64,000 bases of DNA from an uncultured Christensenella sp. (GTDB lineage: Bacteria; Bacillota; Clostridia; Christensenellales; Pumilibacteraceae): NCBI GenBank assembly GCA_910585955.1, contig CAJUGC010000003.1, positions 1 to 64,000 on the forward strand, given 5' to 3'. Shown here in pieces: positions 25,038 to 33,926 of the stretch (position 1 is the first letter of the stretch; every line of letters starts with the position of its first letter). The position numbers and the translations under genes are program-made. The notes beneath the pieces were generated by a model. It was not told where the DNA came from and ran no database searches. It saw nothing but the letters and a program-made list of their open reading frames with translations.

Positions 25038-25043
25038 TATAAT
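25038..25043 (+). promoter_or_regulatory. Extended -10 promoter of the araC-type gene (leaderless geometry)
   Basis: TGGTATAAT gives an extended -10 element; no good -35 box is present. Six bases separate the -10 box from the ATG at 25050, predicting a leaderless mRNA. Confidence 0.65.
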
Positions 25044-25049
25044 GTCCGT

Positions 25050-25910
25050 ATGATAAGCACTTATGATTTTCAAAAGCTTGACGGCATTTTAAAAGATTTT
25101 CATACGGCGGTGGGGATAAGAATATCCATTTTCGACGACGAGTTCAACCCTGTAACCGAGTATCCGAAAAGCGCGCCCGCATTTTGCCGCTGTATACGCG
25201 AAAGCGAAGCGGGAGAAGCGGGTTGTAAAAAATGCGACCGCGACGCCTGCCACAGAGCGGCGAAACTGCGCGCGCCGCACATCTACGTCTGCCACGCGGG
25301 CATTACCGAAGCCATCACGCCCATTCAGCTCGGCGGCGGCGTCTTGGGCTATGCGATACTTGCGCACATTCTGCCGAAAGAGAATCTCGACGCCGCAGTC
25401 GAGAACGCCTGCGCCCTCGCCGAAAAGTACGGCGTGCCCCGAGAAAAGAGCCGCGCCGCAGTCGGAGAAATCTCGGTTAAAACAGAGGAAGAAATTCGCG
25501 CCGCCGCAACGCTTCTCGACGCAGTGTCGTCCTACGTCAATCTCAAAAATCTCGCGCGCTGGAAAGACGAGGACGTTTCCTTTGAAATAGACGGTTACAT
25601 AAAAAGCAATCTTTCCCTCCCGCCGTCGTGCGATGATATTTGCCGGCGTTTCAACTGCTCGCGCACCGTTCTGTACAACATCTCCATGAAAGCGTTCGGC
25701 ATGGGCGTCATGCAATACGTTATGTACTGCCGAATGGAACGCGCGAAAAAACTGCTGACGCTCGGCAAAAGCATTTCCGAAACGGCGTCGGAATGCGGAT
25801 TTTCCGAATACAATTATTTCTGTAAAGTATTCCGCCGCCACACGGGTCTTTCTCCCGGAGGTTACAAAAAAAAGCTCACTCAAAAAGACGGCGGCAAAAG
25901 CAAGACCTGA
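25050..25910 (+). CDS. PocR-domain AraC-family transcriptional regulator
   Basis: A 286-residue regulator. Residues 5-165 form a PocR-type sensory domain with the cysteine cluster CRCIRESEAGEAGCKKCDRDAC, thought to bind small hydrophobic or sugar-derived ligands. A double helix-turn-helix AraC domain occupies about 185-280, ending SECGFSEYNYFCKVFRRHTGLSPGGYKK-like (longer than shown motifs are contiguous at the C-terminus). The ATG at 25050 is preferred to the TTG at 25032, which would lie inside the promoter. Being divergent from xylA it probably controls the xylose operon. There is no ribosome site before the ATG. Confidence 0.88.
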   Translation: MISTYDFQKLDGILKDFHTAVGIRISIFDDEFNPVTEYPKSAPAFCRCIRESEAGEAGCKKCDRDACHRAAKLRAPHIYVCHAGITEAITPIQLGGGVLGYAILAHILPKENLDAAVENACALAEKYGVPREKSRAAVGEISVKTEEEIRAAATLLDAVSSYVNLKNLARWKDEDVSFEIDGYIKSNLSLPPSCDDICRRFNCSRTVLYNISMKAFGMGVMQYVMYCRMERAKKLLTLGKSISETASECGFSEYNYFCKVFRRHTGLSPGGYKKKLTQKDGGKSKT

Positions 25911-25920
25911 TTTATTTTTA

Positions 25921-25949
25921 TTGACTTTCTTTATCGAAAGGTTTAAAAT
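25921..25949 (+). promoter_or_regulatory. Hybrid kinase promoter
   Basis: TTGACT (25921-25926) and TAAAAT (25944-25949), 17-base spacer. Confidence 0.7.
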
Positions 25950-26013
25950 AAATCGTATGATATCTTAACCTTCGTCAAAGATATGCGTGCATGAAATCCA
26001 TTGGGAGGATGTT

Positions 26014-28653
26014 ATGAAAAACTCGGAAAATTCCGCCGACAACCGAATGTGGAGCGGCAAAAACCAACGTATCATGCTGATAGTGATTTCCGTCGGCATT
26101 CTGCTATGTATAGCGACGTTCGTCATCATGGGCGTCATAATGACCGCCAACAGCAACGGAACTATAGATAATGTCGGCGAAACGTACATGAAGAGCACGG
26201 GCTTTCAGATAAACCAACGCTTCGAATCTGTCATGAGCCAGCGGATCTCCATGGTGGAGACCTTGAACAGCGACGACAATCTCGCCTCGAACGACGATTT
26301 GAAAAACAGCGCGCGACTCAGCGGCTTCGAGTTCTTGGCTTTTTATTCGGTCGAGGACCTAAACGACATCGACCACGGAAGTACCATAGATCTCATTTTC
26401 GGGAAAAGTCTTAAAGTAACCGATCCGATCCCCTTCCGCAAATCGGTGCTCGAAAAGCAAAACAAGATCGCCGTCGGAAGCGGCGTGACCGAAAACGACA
26501 AGACCGATGACAGCGTCGTAATCATAAGCGTACCCTCGGATAAATATATGATGTCGCACGGAGGCAAAAGCATGGCGCTCATTGCCGGCATCGCCAACAA
26601 AGACTTTGTGGATATGCTGAGCATAAACGGCAACGCCGAAGGGACGGATCCCTTTTATTCCTATATAGTGCGAAAGGACGAATCCCCCGACTCAAACGAC
26701 AAAAATTCGTTTGTTCTCGGTCGCACGAATTTGCAGCAATATAAATATTTTTCGTCCTTTTGGCGCGACAGGCTCTCAAGCACCGACGTGGACGCCGAAG
26801 CGATACTTGACGAATTAAACGATAATATGCAGCGCGGAGAGGAATACTCGAACATATTGCACGTCGACGGACACCATGTCCATATGTACTGTAATAAACT
26901 TGCCATGTCCGAATGGTATATGATAACCCTTATGGACAATACAAACCTCGACACTGTAATAGCAAAACTCAGCTCGCAATGGCTTTATATGATAATCATT
27001 GCTATTGCCGTTATCGTCGTAATACTTGCAGTCATATGCCTGTTATACCTTCACTTCAACCGCCAAAACGTGAATCAACTTAACGCCGCAAAAAAGGCGG
27101 CAATAAGCGCAAATGCGGCAAAAAGCGAATTCCTGTCCAATATGTCGCACGACATTCGCACGCCCATGAACGCCATTGTCGGCATGACGGCGATCGCACG
27201 CGCAAACATGGATAATAAACAGCAAGTAAACGACTGTCTTAAAAAAATCGCTCTCTCGAGCAAACACCTTTTGGGACTCATAAACGACGTACTCGATATG
27301 TCGAAAATCGAAAGCGGCAAAATGACGCTTAATATGGAACAAATCTCTTTGAGAGAAGTGCTCGAAGGCGTGACGACGATTGTTCAGCCGCAAGTAAAGA
27401 TCAAAAAGCAACACTTCAACGTCAATGTAAAAAATATAATTCAGGAAAGCGTCTATTGCGACAGCGTTCGTCTCAATCAAGTGCTTTTGAATCTTCTCTC
27501 CAATGCAATCAAGTTCACCCACGAAGAAGGCACGATCGAGCTTACCGTCGATCAGGAGCCGTCTGCCGTAGGCAACGATTATGTGCGTACGCACATAATC
27601 GTTAAGGACAACGGCATAGGAATGTCTCCCGAATTTCAGAAAAAAATATTCGAGTCGTTCACGCGCGAGGACAGTATGCGCGTACACAAAACCGAAGGCA
27701 CAGGACTCGGAATGTCTATTACGAAATATATCGTAGACCAAATGAAAGGCTCGATAGAGATCGAAAGCGAACTCGGAAAAGGCACTCGGTTCCACATTAC
27801 TTTGGAGCTAGAGCGCGCGCTTGTTCCCGAAGAAGAAATGATACTCCCCGCTTGGAAAATGCTGATCGTCGACGACGACGAACAACTATGCGAAACTACG
27901 GTCGCATCTTTAAAGGACATCGGCATATCGGGAGAATGGGCGCTCGACGGCGAAACTGCGGTTGAAAAAACCGTCGAAGCTCACGAAAAGCAGGACGATT
28001 ACGACGTAATCCTTATGGACTGGAAGCTACCCGGCATCGGCGGCATAGAAACGGCTCAGGAAATAAGAAAGCGTCTCGGAAACACCGATCTTCCCATACT
28101 TTTAATATCGGCTTACGATTGGAGCGAAATCGAAGAGGACGCTCGAAAAGCGGGTATCTGCGGATTTATCGGAAAGCCTCTGTTTAAATCGACGCTCTTT
28201 TACGGACTGAAGAAATTCGTCGAGGGCGAGAACGAATCGCACCCCGATGACGGAAAGAAAGAGACAGACCTTACGGGCAGACGCATACTGCTTGCCGAGG
28301 ACAACGATCTAAACTGGGAAATCGCCGACACCCTGCTCGAAAGCGCGGGCATAACCTGTGAGCGCGCCGAAAACGGTAAAATCTGCGTGGATAAGCTTCT
28401 CGGCTCCGCGCCCGGAACATACGAAGCGATACTTATGGACATTCGTATGCCGGTCATGAACGGATACGAGGCGACGGAGGCTATTCGCAAACTCGACCAT
28501 CCCGATAAGGATCTGCCTATAATAGCAATGACTGCGGACGCCTTTGCCGACGATATGAAAAAATGTCTCGACAGCGGCATGAATGCTCATATAGCAAAGC
28601 CTATCGATCTCGACATTGTAAAGCAAACCCTCGCAAAGTTCATTAAAAAGTAA
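26014..28653 (+). CDS. Hybrid sensor histidine kinase with two receiver domains
   Basis: An 879-residue membrane kinase. Two membrane segments (about 20-43 and 322-346) enclose a 275-residue extracellular sensor of Cache-like pattern. The dimerisation domain carries His379 in SNMSHDIRTPMN, followed by an ATPase domain (N box LLSNAIKFTHEE, DNGIGM, GTGLGM). Receiver 1 has Asp669 (ILMDWKLPG) and receiver 2 has Asp809 (ILMDIRMP). The ATG at 26014 follows GGGAGGATG. There is no separate response regulator or output domain beside it, so the target is unknown. Confidence 0.93.
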   Translation: MKNSENSADNRMWSGKNQRIMLIVISVGILLCIATFVIMGVIMTANSNGTIDNVGETYMKSTGFQINQRFESVMSQRISMVETLNSDDNLASNDDLKNSARLSGFEFLAFYSVEDLNDIDHGSTIDLIFGKSLKVTDPIPFRKSVLEKQNKIAVGSGVTENDKTDDSVVIISVPSDKYMMSHGGKSMALIAGIANKDFVDMLSINGNAEGTDPFYSYIVRKDESPDSNDKNSFVLGRTNLQQYKYFSSFWRDRLSSTDVDAEAILDELNDNMQRGEEYSNILHVDGHHVHMYCNKLAMSEWYMITLMDNTNLDTVIAKLSSQWLYMIIIAIAVIVVILAVICLLYLHFNRQNVNQLNAAKKAAISANAAKSEFLSNMSHDIRTPMNAIVGMTAIARANMDNKQQVNDCLKKIALSSKHLLGLINDVLDMSKIESGKMTLNMEQISLREVLEGVTTIVQPQVKIKKQHFNVNVKNIIQESVYCDSVRLNQVLLNLLSNAIKFTHEEGTIELTVDQEPSAVGNDYVRTHIIVKDNGIGMSPEFQKKIFESFTREDSMRVHKTEGTGLGMSITKYIVDQMKGSIEIESELGKGTRFHITLELERALVPEEEMILPAWKMLIVDDDEQLCETTVASLKDIGISGEWALDGETAVEKTVEAHEKQDDYDVILMDWKLPGIGGIETAQEIRKRLGNTDLPILLISAYDWSEIEEDARKAGICGFIGKPLFKSTLFYGLKKFVEGENESHPDDGKKETDLTGRRILLAEDNDLNWEIADTLLESAGITCERAENGKICVDKLLGSAPGTYEAILMDIRMPVMNGYEATEAIRKLDHPDKDLPIIAMTADAFADDMKKCLDSGMNAHIAKPIDLDIVKQTLAKFIKK

Positions 28654-28751
28654 AGATTCTATCACACATAATAAAATGACGAAGTCGCGTCATTTTCGTT
28701 TTAACGTAACCGCACTTTATCGCCGTTAAATCCACTTCTACGGTATTTACT

Positions 28752-28797
28752 TAAAAACAATACCGACAAGACCCAAAGCTCTTGTCGGTATTGTTTG
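28752..28797 (-). terminator. tRNA-Val terminator
   Basis: ACAATACCGACAAG pairs perfectly with CTTGTCGGTATTGT around a ten-base loop, followed on the minus strand by TTTTTAAG directly downstream of the tRNA. Confidence 0.85.
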
Positions 28798-28873
28798 TGG
28801 TGGGAGCTATAGGGTTCGAACCTATGACCCTCTGCTTGTAGGGCAGATGCTCTCCCAGCTGAGCTAAGCTCCC
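28798..28873 (-). tRNA. tRNA-Val(TAC)
   Basis: A 76-nt cloverleaf with CCA encoded. The acceptor GGGAGCT pairs with AGCTCCC, the anticodon loop is CCTACAA (anticodon TAC) and the T-loop is TTCGAAC. The rest of the 384-base interval 28654-29037 holds the terminator above, a small hairpin (28672-28695) after the kinase gene, and the next promoter. Confidence 0.97.
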
Positions 28874-28980
28874 TTAAATGCCTTTACAGTATATCAAATA
28901 TGAAAGCGTATGTCAACAAAAATTTCACTGTTTGATAAATATTTATTACATTTCCGTCACATTAAAATCGCAAAATACTG

Positions 28981-29009
28981 TTGCGAAATCTGTCGTAAAG
29001 TAGTATAAT
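28981..29009 (+). promoter_or_regulatory. Promoter of the CmpB-like gene
   Basis: TTGCGA (28981-28986) and TATAAT (29004-29009), 17-base spacer. Confidence 0.7.
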
Positions 29010-29037
29010 CTTTTATAAGACATTTTAGGAGGCGGGA

Positions 29038-29730
29038 ATGTCGGCAAATACTTATAGAGTCAAGACGGATATGTCTGCCGCTCTGTTTTCAAACGACGGA
29101 AGGAAAAAGCGGACGTTGAACTTTTCCAAAGCCGTATTCATCTATCTTCTCGGCGGGCTTGTAGGCACTGTTTGGGAAACTCTTTGGAATTTCATGAACG
29201 GCAACGGCTTCGTCTTTTGCAACGGCAGTCTTTTTACCCCGTTCAATTTCGTGTACGGCGTAGGCGGGCTTGTGATAATATTATGCCTGCGAAATCGCAC
29301 TAAAGTATGGCACGTTTATCTTATAGGTATGATAGGCGGCGGCATAGTCGAATATATGCTGAGTTACCTTGAAGAACTTATCCTCGGAACACGCTCGTGG
29401 GACTACTCGGGCAGACTTCTCAACATTTTCGGGCGTACTACTTTTATTTACATGATGTTTTGGGGATTGCTTTGCGTCGTCGTGATATTCTTCTTATACC
29501 GACCGCTCGACGCACTGCTCGAAATGTATCCCGAAAGAGCAATGAAGATCATTTCCGTCGTAATGGTCTGCATTGTCGCCGTTGACCTTACCGTAACCGT
29601 AGGAGCAATGATGAGATATGCCGCGCGCAACAAAGGCATTACCGCCGCAACGGCAATAGGCAGACTGTTCGACAGGTTTTGCGACGACGCGTTTATGGCA
29701 CGACGTTTTCCCGCCATGAGGTTTAAATAA
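29038..29730 (+). CDS. Putative ABC-transporter-type permease (CmpB family)
   Basis: A 230-residue membrane protein with about five hydrophobic segments. NGSLFTPFNFVYGVGG and GTRSWDYSGRLLNIFGRT match the conserved blocks of the clostridial PF06541 (CmpB) family. Members are labelled ABC transporter permeases by tradition, but usually have no ATPase beside them, as here, and their real role is unknown. GGAGGC lies before the ATG. Single-gene transcript. Confidence 0.75.
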   Translation: MSANTYRVKTDMSAALFSNDGRKKRTLNFSKAVFIYLLGGLVGTVWETLWNFMNGNGFVFCNGSLFTPFNFVYGVGGLVIILCLRNRTKVWHVYLIGMIGGGIVEYMLSYLEELILGTRSWDYSGRLLNIFGRTTFIYMMFWGLLCVVVIFFLYRPLDALLEMYPERAMKIISVVMVCIVAVDLTVTVGAMMRYAARNKGITAATAIGRLFDRFCDDAFMARRFPAMRFK

Positions 29731-29751
29731 GTGCCGAAAAAATACAAACAG

Positions 29752-29790
29752 AAAAAGCCGCAAACTATTTTTTACGTTTGCGGCTTTTGT
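29752..29790. terminator. Bidirectional terminator
   Basis: AAAAGCCGCAAAC (29753-29765) pairs with GTTTGCGGCTTTT (29776-29788); it serves the permease gene and the convergent hexuronate operon. Confidence 0.8.
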
Positions 29791-29807
29791 TTCGTATCGA
29801 GATTTTT

Positions 29808-30830
29808 TTATCGTTGCACGCGACCCGAAGCATTGCCGCCCGCGAGACTTTCGACTTCGGCGACCGAAACCAGGTTATAATCCCCCTCGATAGTGTGCTT
29901 TAAGCAACTTGCGGCGACTGCAAACTCTATGGCTTTCTGCGCATCATAACCGCTCGTAAGCGCATAAATCAGACCGCCGCCGAAGCTGTCGCCGCCGCCC
30001 ACGCGATCTACTATGTGCATCGAATATTTCTTCGAGAAATACGCCTTCCCGTTCGTGAACAGCATACCCGACCAATCGTTGTCGTTCGCGCTCTTGCTTT
30101 CGCGCAGAGTTATCGCAACGCCCTTAAAGCCGAAGCGCGCCGAAAGTTTTTCCGCAACCGAAATGTATCCGTCCTTGTCGAGTTTGCCGCCGTAAATGTC
30201 GCTTCCCTCCGCCTCTATTCCGAACACGTCTTTTGCATCTTCTTCGTTGGCGATACAGTAGTCGACATATTTGCATATCTCGCCCATTGTCTTGCCTGCC
30301 TGTTCCTTGCTCCAAAGTTTCTTGCGGAAGTTCAAATCGCACGAAACGGTTATTCCCTGCTTTTTCGCCTCCTTGACCGCCGCAAGACAGATTTTCGCCA
30401 CATCCTCGGAAAGCGCGGGAGTTATGCCCGTAAAATGAAACCAATCGGCTCCATTCAAAATATTTTTCCAATCGAAATCTCTTTCCTCAGCCGTAGCTAT
30501 CGAGGAATGAGCGCGGTCGTAAATTACTTTGCTCGGTCGCTGACTCGCTCCCTTTTCGCAGTAATAAATGCCCACCCTTTCGCCGCCGCGCACGATTTTC
30601 GACGTATTTACGCCGTACTTTCTCAAACTGTTTACAGCCGCTTGACCTATCTCGTGAGTAGGCAACTTCGTGACGAACATAGCGTCCAACCCGTAATTCG
30701 CAAGACTCACGGCGACGTTTGCTTCCGCTCCGCCGAAAGTGGCTTCGAGTCTGTCGCTCTGTACGAATCTCAAATAGTTTTCCGGTGCAAGTCTGAGCAT
30801 GACTTCACCGAAAGTGACAACTTTTTTCAT
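29808..30830 (-). CDS. kdgK: 2-keto-3-deoxygluconate kinase
   Basis: A 340-residue PfkB-family sugar kinase. The beginning TFGEVMLRL, the substrate region FGGAEANVAV and the C-terminal DRVGGGDSFGGGL with catalytic aspartate are clear. It phosphorylates KDG to KDPG, the step before the aldolase encoded just upstream. Two starts are possible: ATG at 30830 (used here, giving MKKVVTFGE) or 30836, six bases earlier. Last gene of the hexuronate operon. Confidence 0.9.
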   Translation of the reverse strand: MKKVVTFGEVMLRLAPENYLRFVQSDRLEATFGGAEANVAVSLANYGLDAMFVTKLPTHEIGQAAVNSLRKYGVNTSKIVRGGERVGIYYCEKGASQRPSKVIYDRAHSSIATAEERDFDWKNILNGADWFHFTGITPALSEDVAKICLAAVKEAKKQGITVSCDLNFRKKLWSKEQAGKTMGEICKYVDYCIANEEDAKDVFGIEAEGSDIYGGKLDKDGYISVAEKLSARFGFKGVAITLRESKSANDNDWSGMLFTNGKAYFSKKYSMHIVDRVGGGDSFGGGLIYALTSGYDAQKAIEFAVAASCLKHTIEGDYNLVSVAEVESLAGGNASGRVQR

Positions 30831-30881
30831 GATCATAATCTCCTAATATCGTTATTCCGAAAGCTAAAACACGCGTCGCTT

Positions 30882-31433
30882 TCAGGCTTTCGCTTTTTCA
30901 AGCGCCTCTTCCACAAAAAAACTTCCGCCGACCGCCGCTACTTTGTCGAACGCAAGAAACTCGTCGAGATTATCGCGATTTACGCCGCCCGTCGGAATGA
31001 ACTTGACCTGCGGAAACGGCGCGGAAAGCGCCTTGAGCGCCTTGAGTCCGCCGTAGACGCCAGCAGGGAAAAATTTGACCGTCGTGATTCCGAGCTCGAG
31101 CGCAGCCATGATCTCCGTAGGCGTTACGCAACCCGGGTAATACGGAACTTTATGCTTTGCGCACACTTTCGCAACGCTTTCCGACAGTCCGGGCGAAACT
31201 ATAAATTTTGCGCCAGCATTCAGCGCGTCTTCACACTGCTCGGCGTTTATGACCGTTCCCGCGCCGACATTCATCGCGGGGAACTTCTTGCAGGCAAATT
31301 CTATAGCCTCTTTGGCACAAGCCGTGCGGAAAGTTATTTCCGCGCAGTTTATGCCGCTTTTTTCGAGCGCCGAAAGTATTTTTTCGGTCTCTTTAAGCTC
31401 CTTTATCACCACTACGGGTATAAGTCTGTCCAT
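30882..31433 (-). CDS. eda: KDPG aldolase, short form
   Basis: A 183-residue class I aldolase splitting 2-keto-3-deoxy-6-phosphogluconate to pyruvate and glyceraldehyde 3-phosphate. AEITFRT holds the catalytic glutamate region, PGCVTPTEI and TTVKFFPAG the Schiff-base lysine. The ATG at 31433 follows GGGAGGA. The protein is about 20-30 residues shorter than usual: it starts at RLIPVVVIKEL and stops soon after the GGSFF loop, without the last helix. The barrel itself is complete, so it is probably active. Confidence 0.88.
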   Translation of the reverse strand: MDRLIPVVVIKELKETEKILSALEKSGINCAEITFRTACAKEAIEFACKKFPAMNVGAGTVINAEQCEDALNAGAKFIVSPGLSESVAKVCAKHKVPYYPGCVTPTEIMAALELGITTVKFFPAGVYGGLKALKALSAPFPQVKFIPTGGVNRDNLDEFLAFDKVAAVGGSFFVEEALEKAKA

Positions 31434-31458
31434 TACTGTTATTGTCCTCCCAAAAAAA

Positions 31459-32841
31459 TCAGTCATTACAATCGAAGTAGCGCACGGCGTTGTTGTAGCA
31501 AACGTCCTTGACGACGCTTCCCGCAAACTCGATATCCGCCGTCATTTCTCCACGTTCCATCATCTCGCCGAAAAAGTTGCAGAGTATTCTGCGGAAATAG
31601 TGATGGCGCGGATACGACACGAGGGAACGGCTGTCCGTAAGCATTCCGACGAAAGTCGCAATGTGACCCGTTGCCGTCAGATCGATCAGGTGCTTTTCCA
31701 TGCCCGCCTTGTTGTCGAGAAACCACCAAGCGGGACCGTACTGTATTTTTCCTCTCGCCTCGTCCGATTGGAAACAACCTATAAGCGTCATTATTTCGGC
31801 GTTCATTTTCGGGTTGAGATTAAACACAACCGTTTTCGGCAACGACTTTTCTCTTTCAAGCCTGTCGAAGAGACGGGATAAATTCTCGATAGTGTCGTCG
31901 CCCGCCATACTGTCGTAACCCGTATCCGCGCCTATCTTCTCGAACATTGCGGAATTATTGTTACGCATAGCGCCTATATGTAATTCCGTGCATATGCCTC
32001 TACGCGCGTACGTCCTCATGAGATAGTATGTGAGATATCCTTTGAAAATTTCGGCTTCGCTCTCGGAAATATTTTCATCTCTTCTTCTCTTCGCAAATAC
32101 GTCCGCGGCTTCCTTTTCGCTCGACACGGGGTAAACTTTGCGTACGGATATATCGCTCGCTCTCGCTCCCACTTTTATAAACGCGTCGAGCCTTGTTTCA
32201 AGTGACGTCTTTAGTTCGTCGAAACTTTTTATATCCCCGAGTCTGTCTACATAGCCGTTGTATCCTTCCGCCTCTATGTTCATTATCTTATCGGCGCGAT
32301 ATGACGGAAGCACTTTGAAATTAAAGTTTTTTTTCGCTATCTCTTCAAATACGGAAAGATCGTCGAAAATTTCATTTGTAGTAAAAACGTGAGTCACGTC
32401 TGCGCTCTCGATGAGACTTTTCGGGGTGACTCGATTCGACTTGATGTACTCGTTGCAATGCCGCCAAATCTTATCGGCATTCTTCCCGTTTATCTCGAAA
32501 TCGCAATCGAAAAATTTTTCAAGCTCGAGCTGCGACCAATGATAAAGCGGATTTCCGAACGCGCTGCCGAGCACGTCGCAGTATGCGCAGAACTTTTCGT
32601 AACGGCTTCTGTCGCCCGTGATGTAATCTTCGCTCACGCCGTAATTACGCATGAGCCGCCACTTGTAATGGTCGCCCGACAGCCAAACCTCGTATATGTC
32701 CTCGATAGGTTTGTCTTCGAGTATCTGTCTTTCCGACAAATGGCAATGATAATCTATTATCGGCATATTCTCGGCATAGTCATGATAGAGTTTTTCGGCA
32801 GTCTTGTTTCGCAGTAAGAAATCGCTTTTTATATAACTCAT
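31459..32841 (-). CDS. uxaC: Uronate isomerase
   Basis: A 460-residue amidohydrolase-fold isomerase converting glucuronate to fructuronate and galacturonate to tagaturonate. The metal-binding DYHCHLS is near residue 30 and GMLTDSRSLVSYPRHHYFRR is the family's conserved C-terminal block. The ATG at 32841 follows GGAGAAAACGA; the upstream in-frame ATG is less well placed. It lies between eda and a large hairpin that separates it from the oxidoreductase gene. Confidence 0.95.
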   Translation of the reverse strand: MSYIKSDFLLRNKTAEKLYHDYAENMPIIDYHCHLSERQILEDKPIEDIYEVWLSGDHYKWRLMRNYGVSEDYITGDRSRYEKFCAYCDVLGSAFGNPLYHWSQLELEKFFDCDFEINGKNADKIWRHCNEYIKSNRVTPKSLIESADVTHVFTTNEIFDDLSVFEEIAKKNFNFKVLPSYRADKIMNIEAEGYNGYVDRLGDIKSFDELKTSLETRLDAFIKVGARASDISVRKVYPVSSEKEAADVFAKRRRDENISESEAEIFKGYLTYYLMRTYARRGICTELHIGAMRNNNSAMFEKIGADTGYDSMAGDDTIENLSRLFDRLEREKSLPKTVVFNLNPKMNAEIMTLIGCFQSDEARGKIQYGPAWWFLDNKAGMEKHLIDLTATGHIATFVGMLTDSRSLVSYPRHHYFRRILCNFFGEMMERGEMTADIEFAGSVVKDVCYNNAVRYFDCND

Positions 32842-32909
32842 TTCGTTTTCTCCGTAAAGTATGTTTTCAAGCAAATTTTATTTTTAAGTGGTTTTGTGTT
32901 TGTCTGCCC

Positions 32910-33039
32910 GTTTGAGGGCTTAGATACGAGTATAACGGGCAGCAGGTGTCAAGGCAAGCGGGTTGCTGTACATATCCGTACTGCACTCGCTTGCCTTGAC
33001 GCACGCAGCCCGTTAGACGAAGTATATAAGCCCTCAAAC
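32910..33039. repeat. 130-bp near-palindrome between uxaC and uxuB
   Basis: The arms pair over most of their length: GTTTGAGGGCTTA (32910-32922) with TAAGCCCTCAAAC (33027-33039), then ATAC/GTAT, TAACGGGC/GCCCGTTA and GTCAAGGCAAGCG/CGCTTGCCTTGAC, with GTAC/GTAC close to the loop. The outer right arm includes the stop codon of the oxidoreductase gene. It could be an mRNA processing or stability element splitting the operon, or a small inserted palindromic repeat. Confidence 0.8.
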
Positions 33040-33891
33040 GCCGGAGTAGGCGGAGAAGCCGCCGTCAATGGGCAACACCACGCCCGTAATAAATCCCGCG
33101 GCTTTTTCGCTCGCGAGAAACAGCACCGAACCGATAAGTTCGTCTACTTCGCCGAACCTGCCCATGGGAGTCGCCGCAAGAATTTTACCCGTTCGCGCCG
33201 TAGGAGTTCCGTCGGGATTCCACAAAAGAGCTTTATTCTGCGCAGTCGAGAAAAAGCCGGGAGCAATTGCGTTCACCCTTATGCCGACTTTTGCAAAGTG
33301 CACTGCCAGCCACTGCGTGAAATTGGAAACCGCGGCTTTGGCGCCCGAATACGCGGGGATCTTCGTAAGCGGCGTAAAAGCGTTCATGGAAGAAATGTTT
33401 ATGACGGTACAATCCTTTCTTCCGACCATATCGCGCGCAAACTCCTGCGTGGGAAGAAGTGTTCCGAGAAAATTGAGGTTGAACACAAATCCTACGCCGT
33501 CGTCCGTAAGATCGAAAAACGACTTGGTATCCGCATCTATGTCGCCCGGCTCGAAATACTCTTTGTCCGTAGTTGCTTTCGGATTGTTGCCGCCCGCTCC
33601 GTTTATGAGAATGTCGCATTTGCCGAGTTCTTTCATAACCGCGGCATGACAATCGGAAAGCGACTTTTTGTCGAGCACGTTCGCACCGTAACCCTTTGCC
33701 GTTCCTCCGTCCGCTACGATTTTATCCGCATACTGTTTTGCCCTTTCCTCGGATAAATCGAGAAGAGCTACTTTTGCGCCCGCCGCCGCGAGCGCCGCGG
33801 CGACAGCAGAACAAATAATTCCGCCCGCTCCGGTAACGACAGCCACTTTTCCTTTCATGTCTACGCCTAACGGCAAACCGTTTGTTTTCAT
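33034..33891 (-). CDS. uxuB: SDR-family D-mannonate oxidoreductase
   Basis: A 285-residue short-chain dehydrogenase with the nucleotide motif TGAGGIICSAVAAAL, NGAGG, catalytic YSGAKAAV and GGGFSAYSGV-like end. Gut Bacillota often use an SDR instead of the classical UxuB to reduce fructuronate to mannonate; position between mannonate dehydratase and uronate isomerase supports this. The ATG at 33891 has AGGAG 12 bases upstream, slightly far. The stop lies inside the arm of a large palindrome. Confidence 0.82.
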   Translation of the reverse strand: MKTNGLPLGVDMKGKVAVVTGAGGIICSAVAAALAAAGAKVALLDLSEERAKQYADKIVADGGTAKGYGANVLDKKSLSDCHAAVMKELGKCDILINGAGGNNPKATTDKEYFEPGDIDADTKSFFDLTDDGVGFVFNLNFLGTLLPTQEFARDMVGRKDCTVINISSMNAFTPLTKIPAYSGAKAAVSNFTQWLAVHFAKVGIRVNAIAPGFFSTAQNKALLWNPDGTPTARTGKILAATPMGRFGEVDELIGSVLFLASEKAAGFITGVVLPIDGGFSAYSGV

Positions 33892-33926
33892 TCTATCATT
33901 ATACTCCTTGATTATATCGAATAAAA

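Noticed and set aside
30015..31511. 498-codon open frame opposite kdgK and eda
   Set aside because: Antisense of two well-supported pathway genes; the product is basic and low in hydrophobic core residues.
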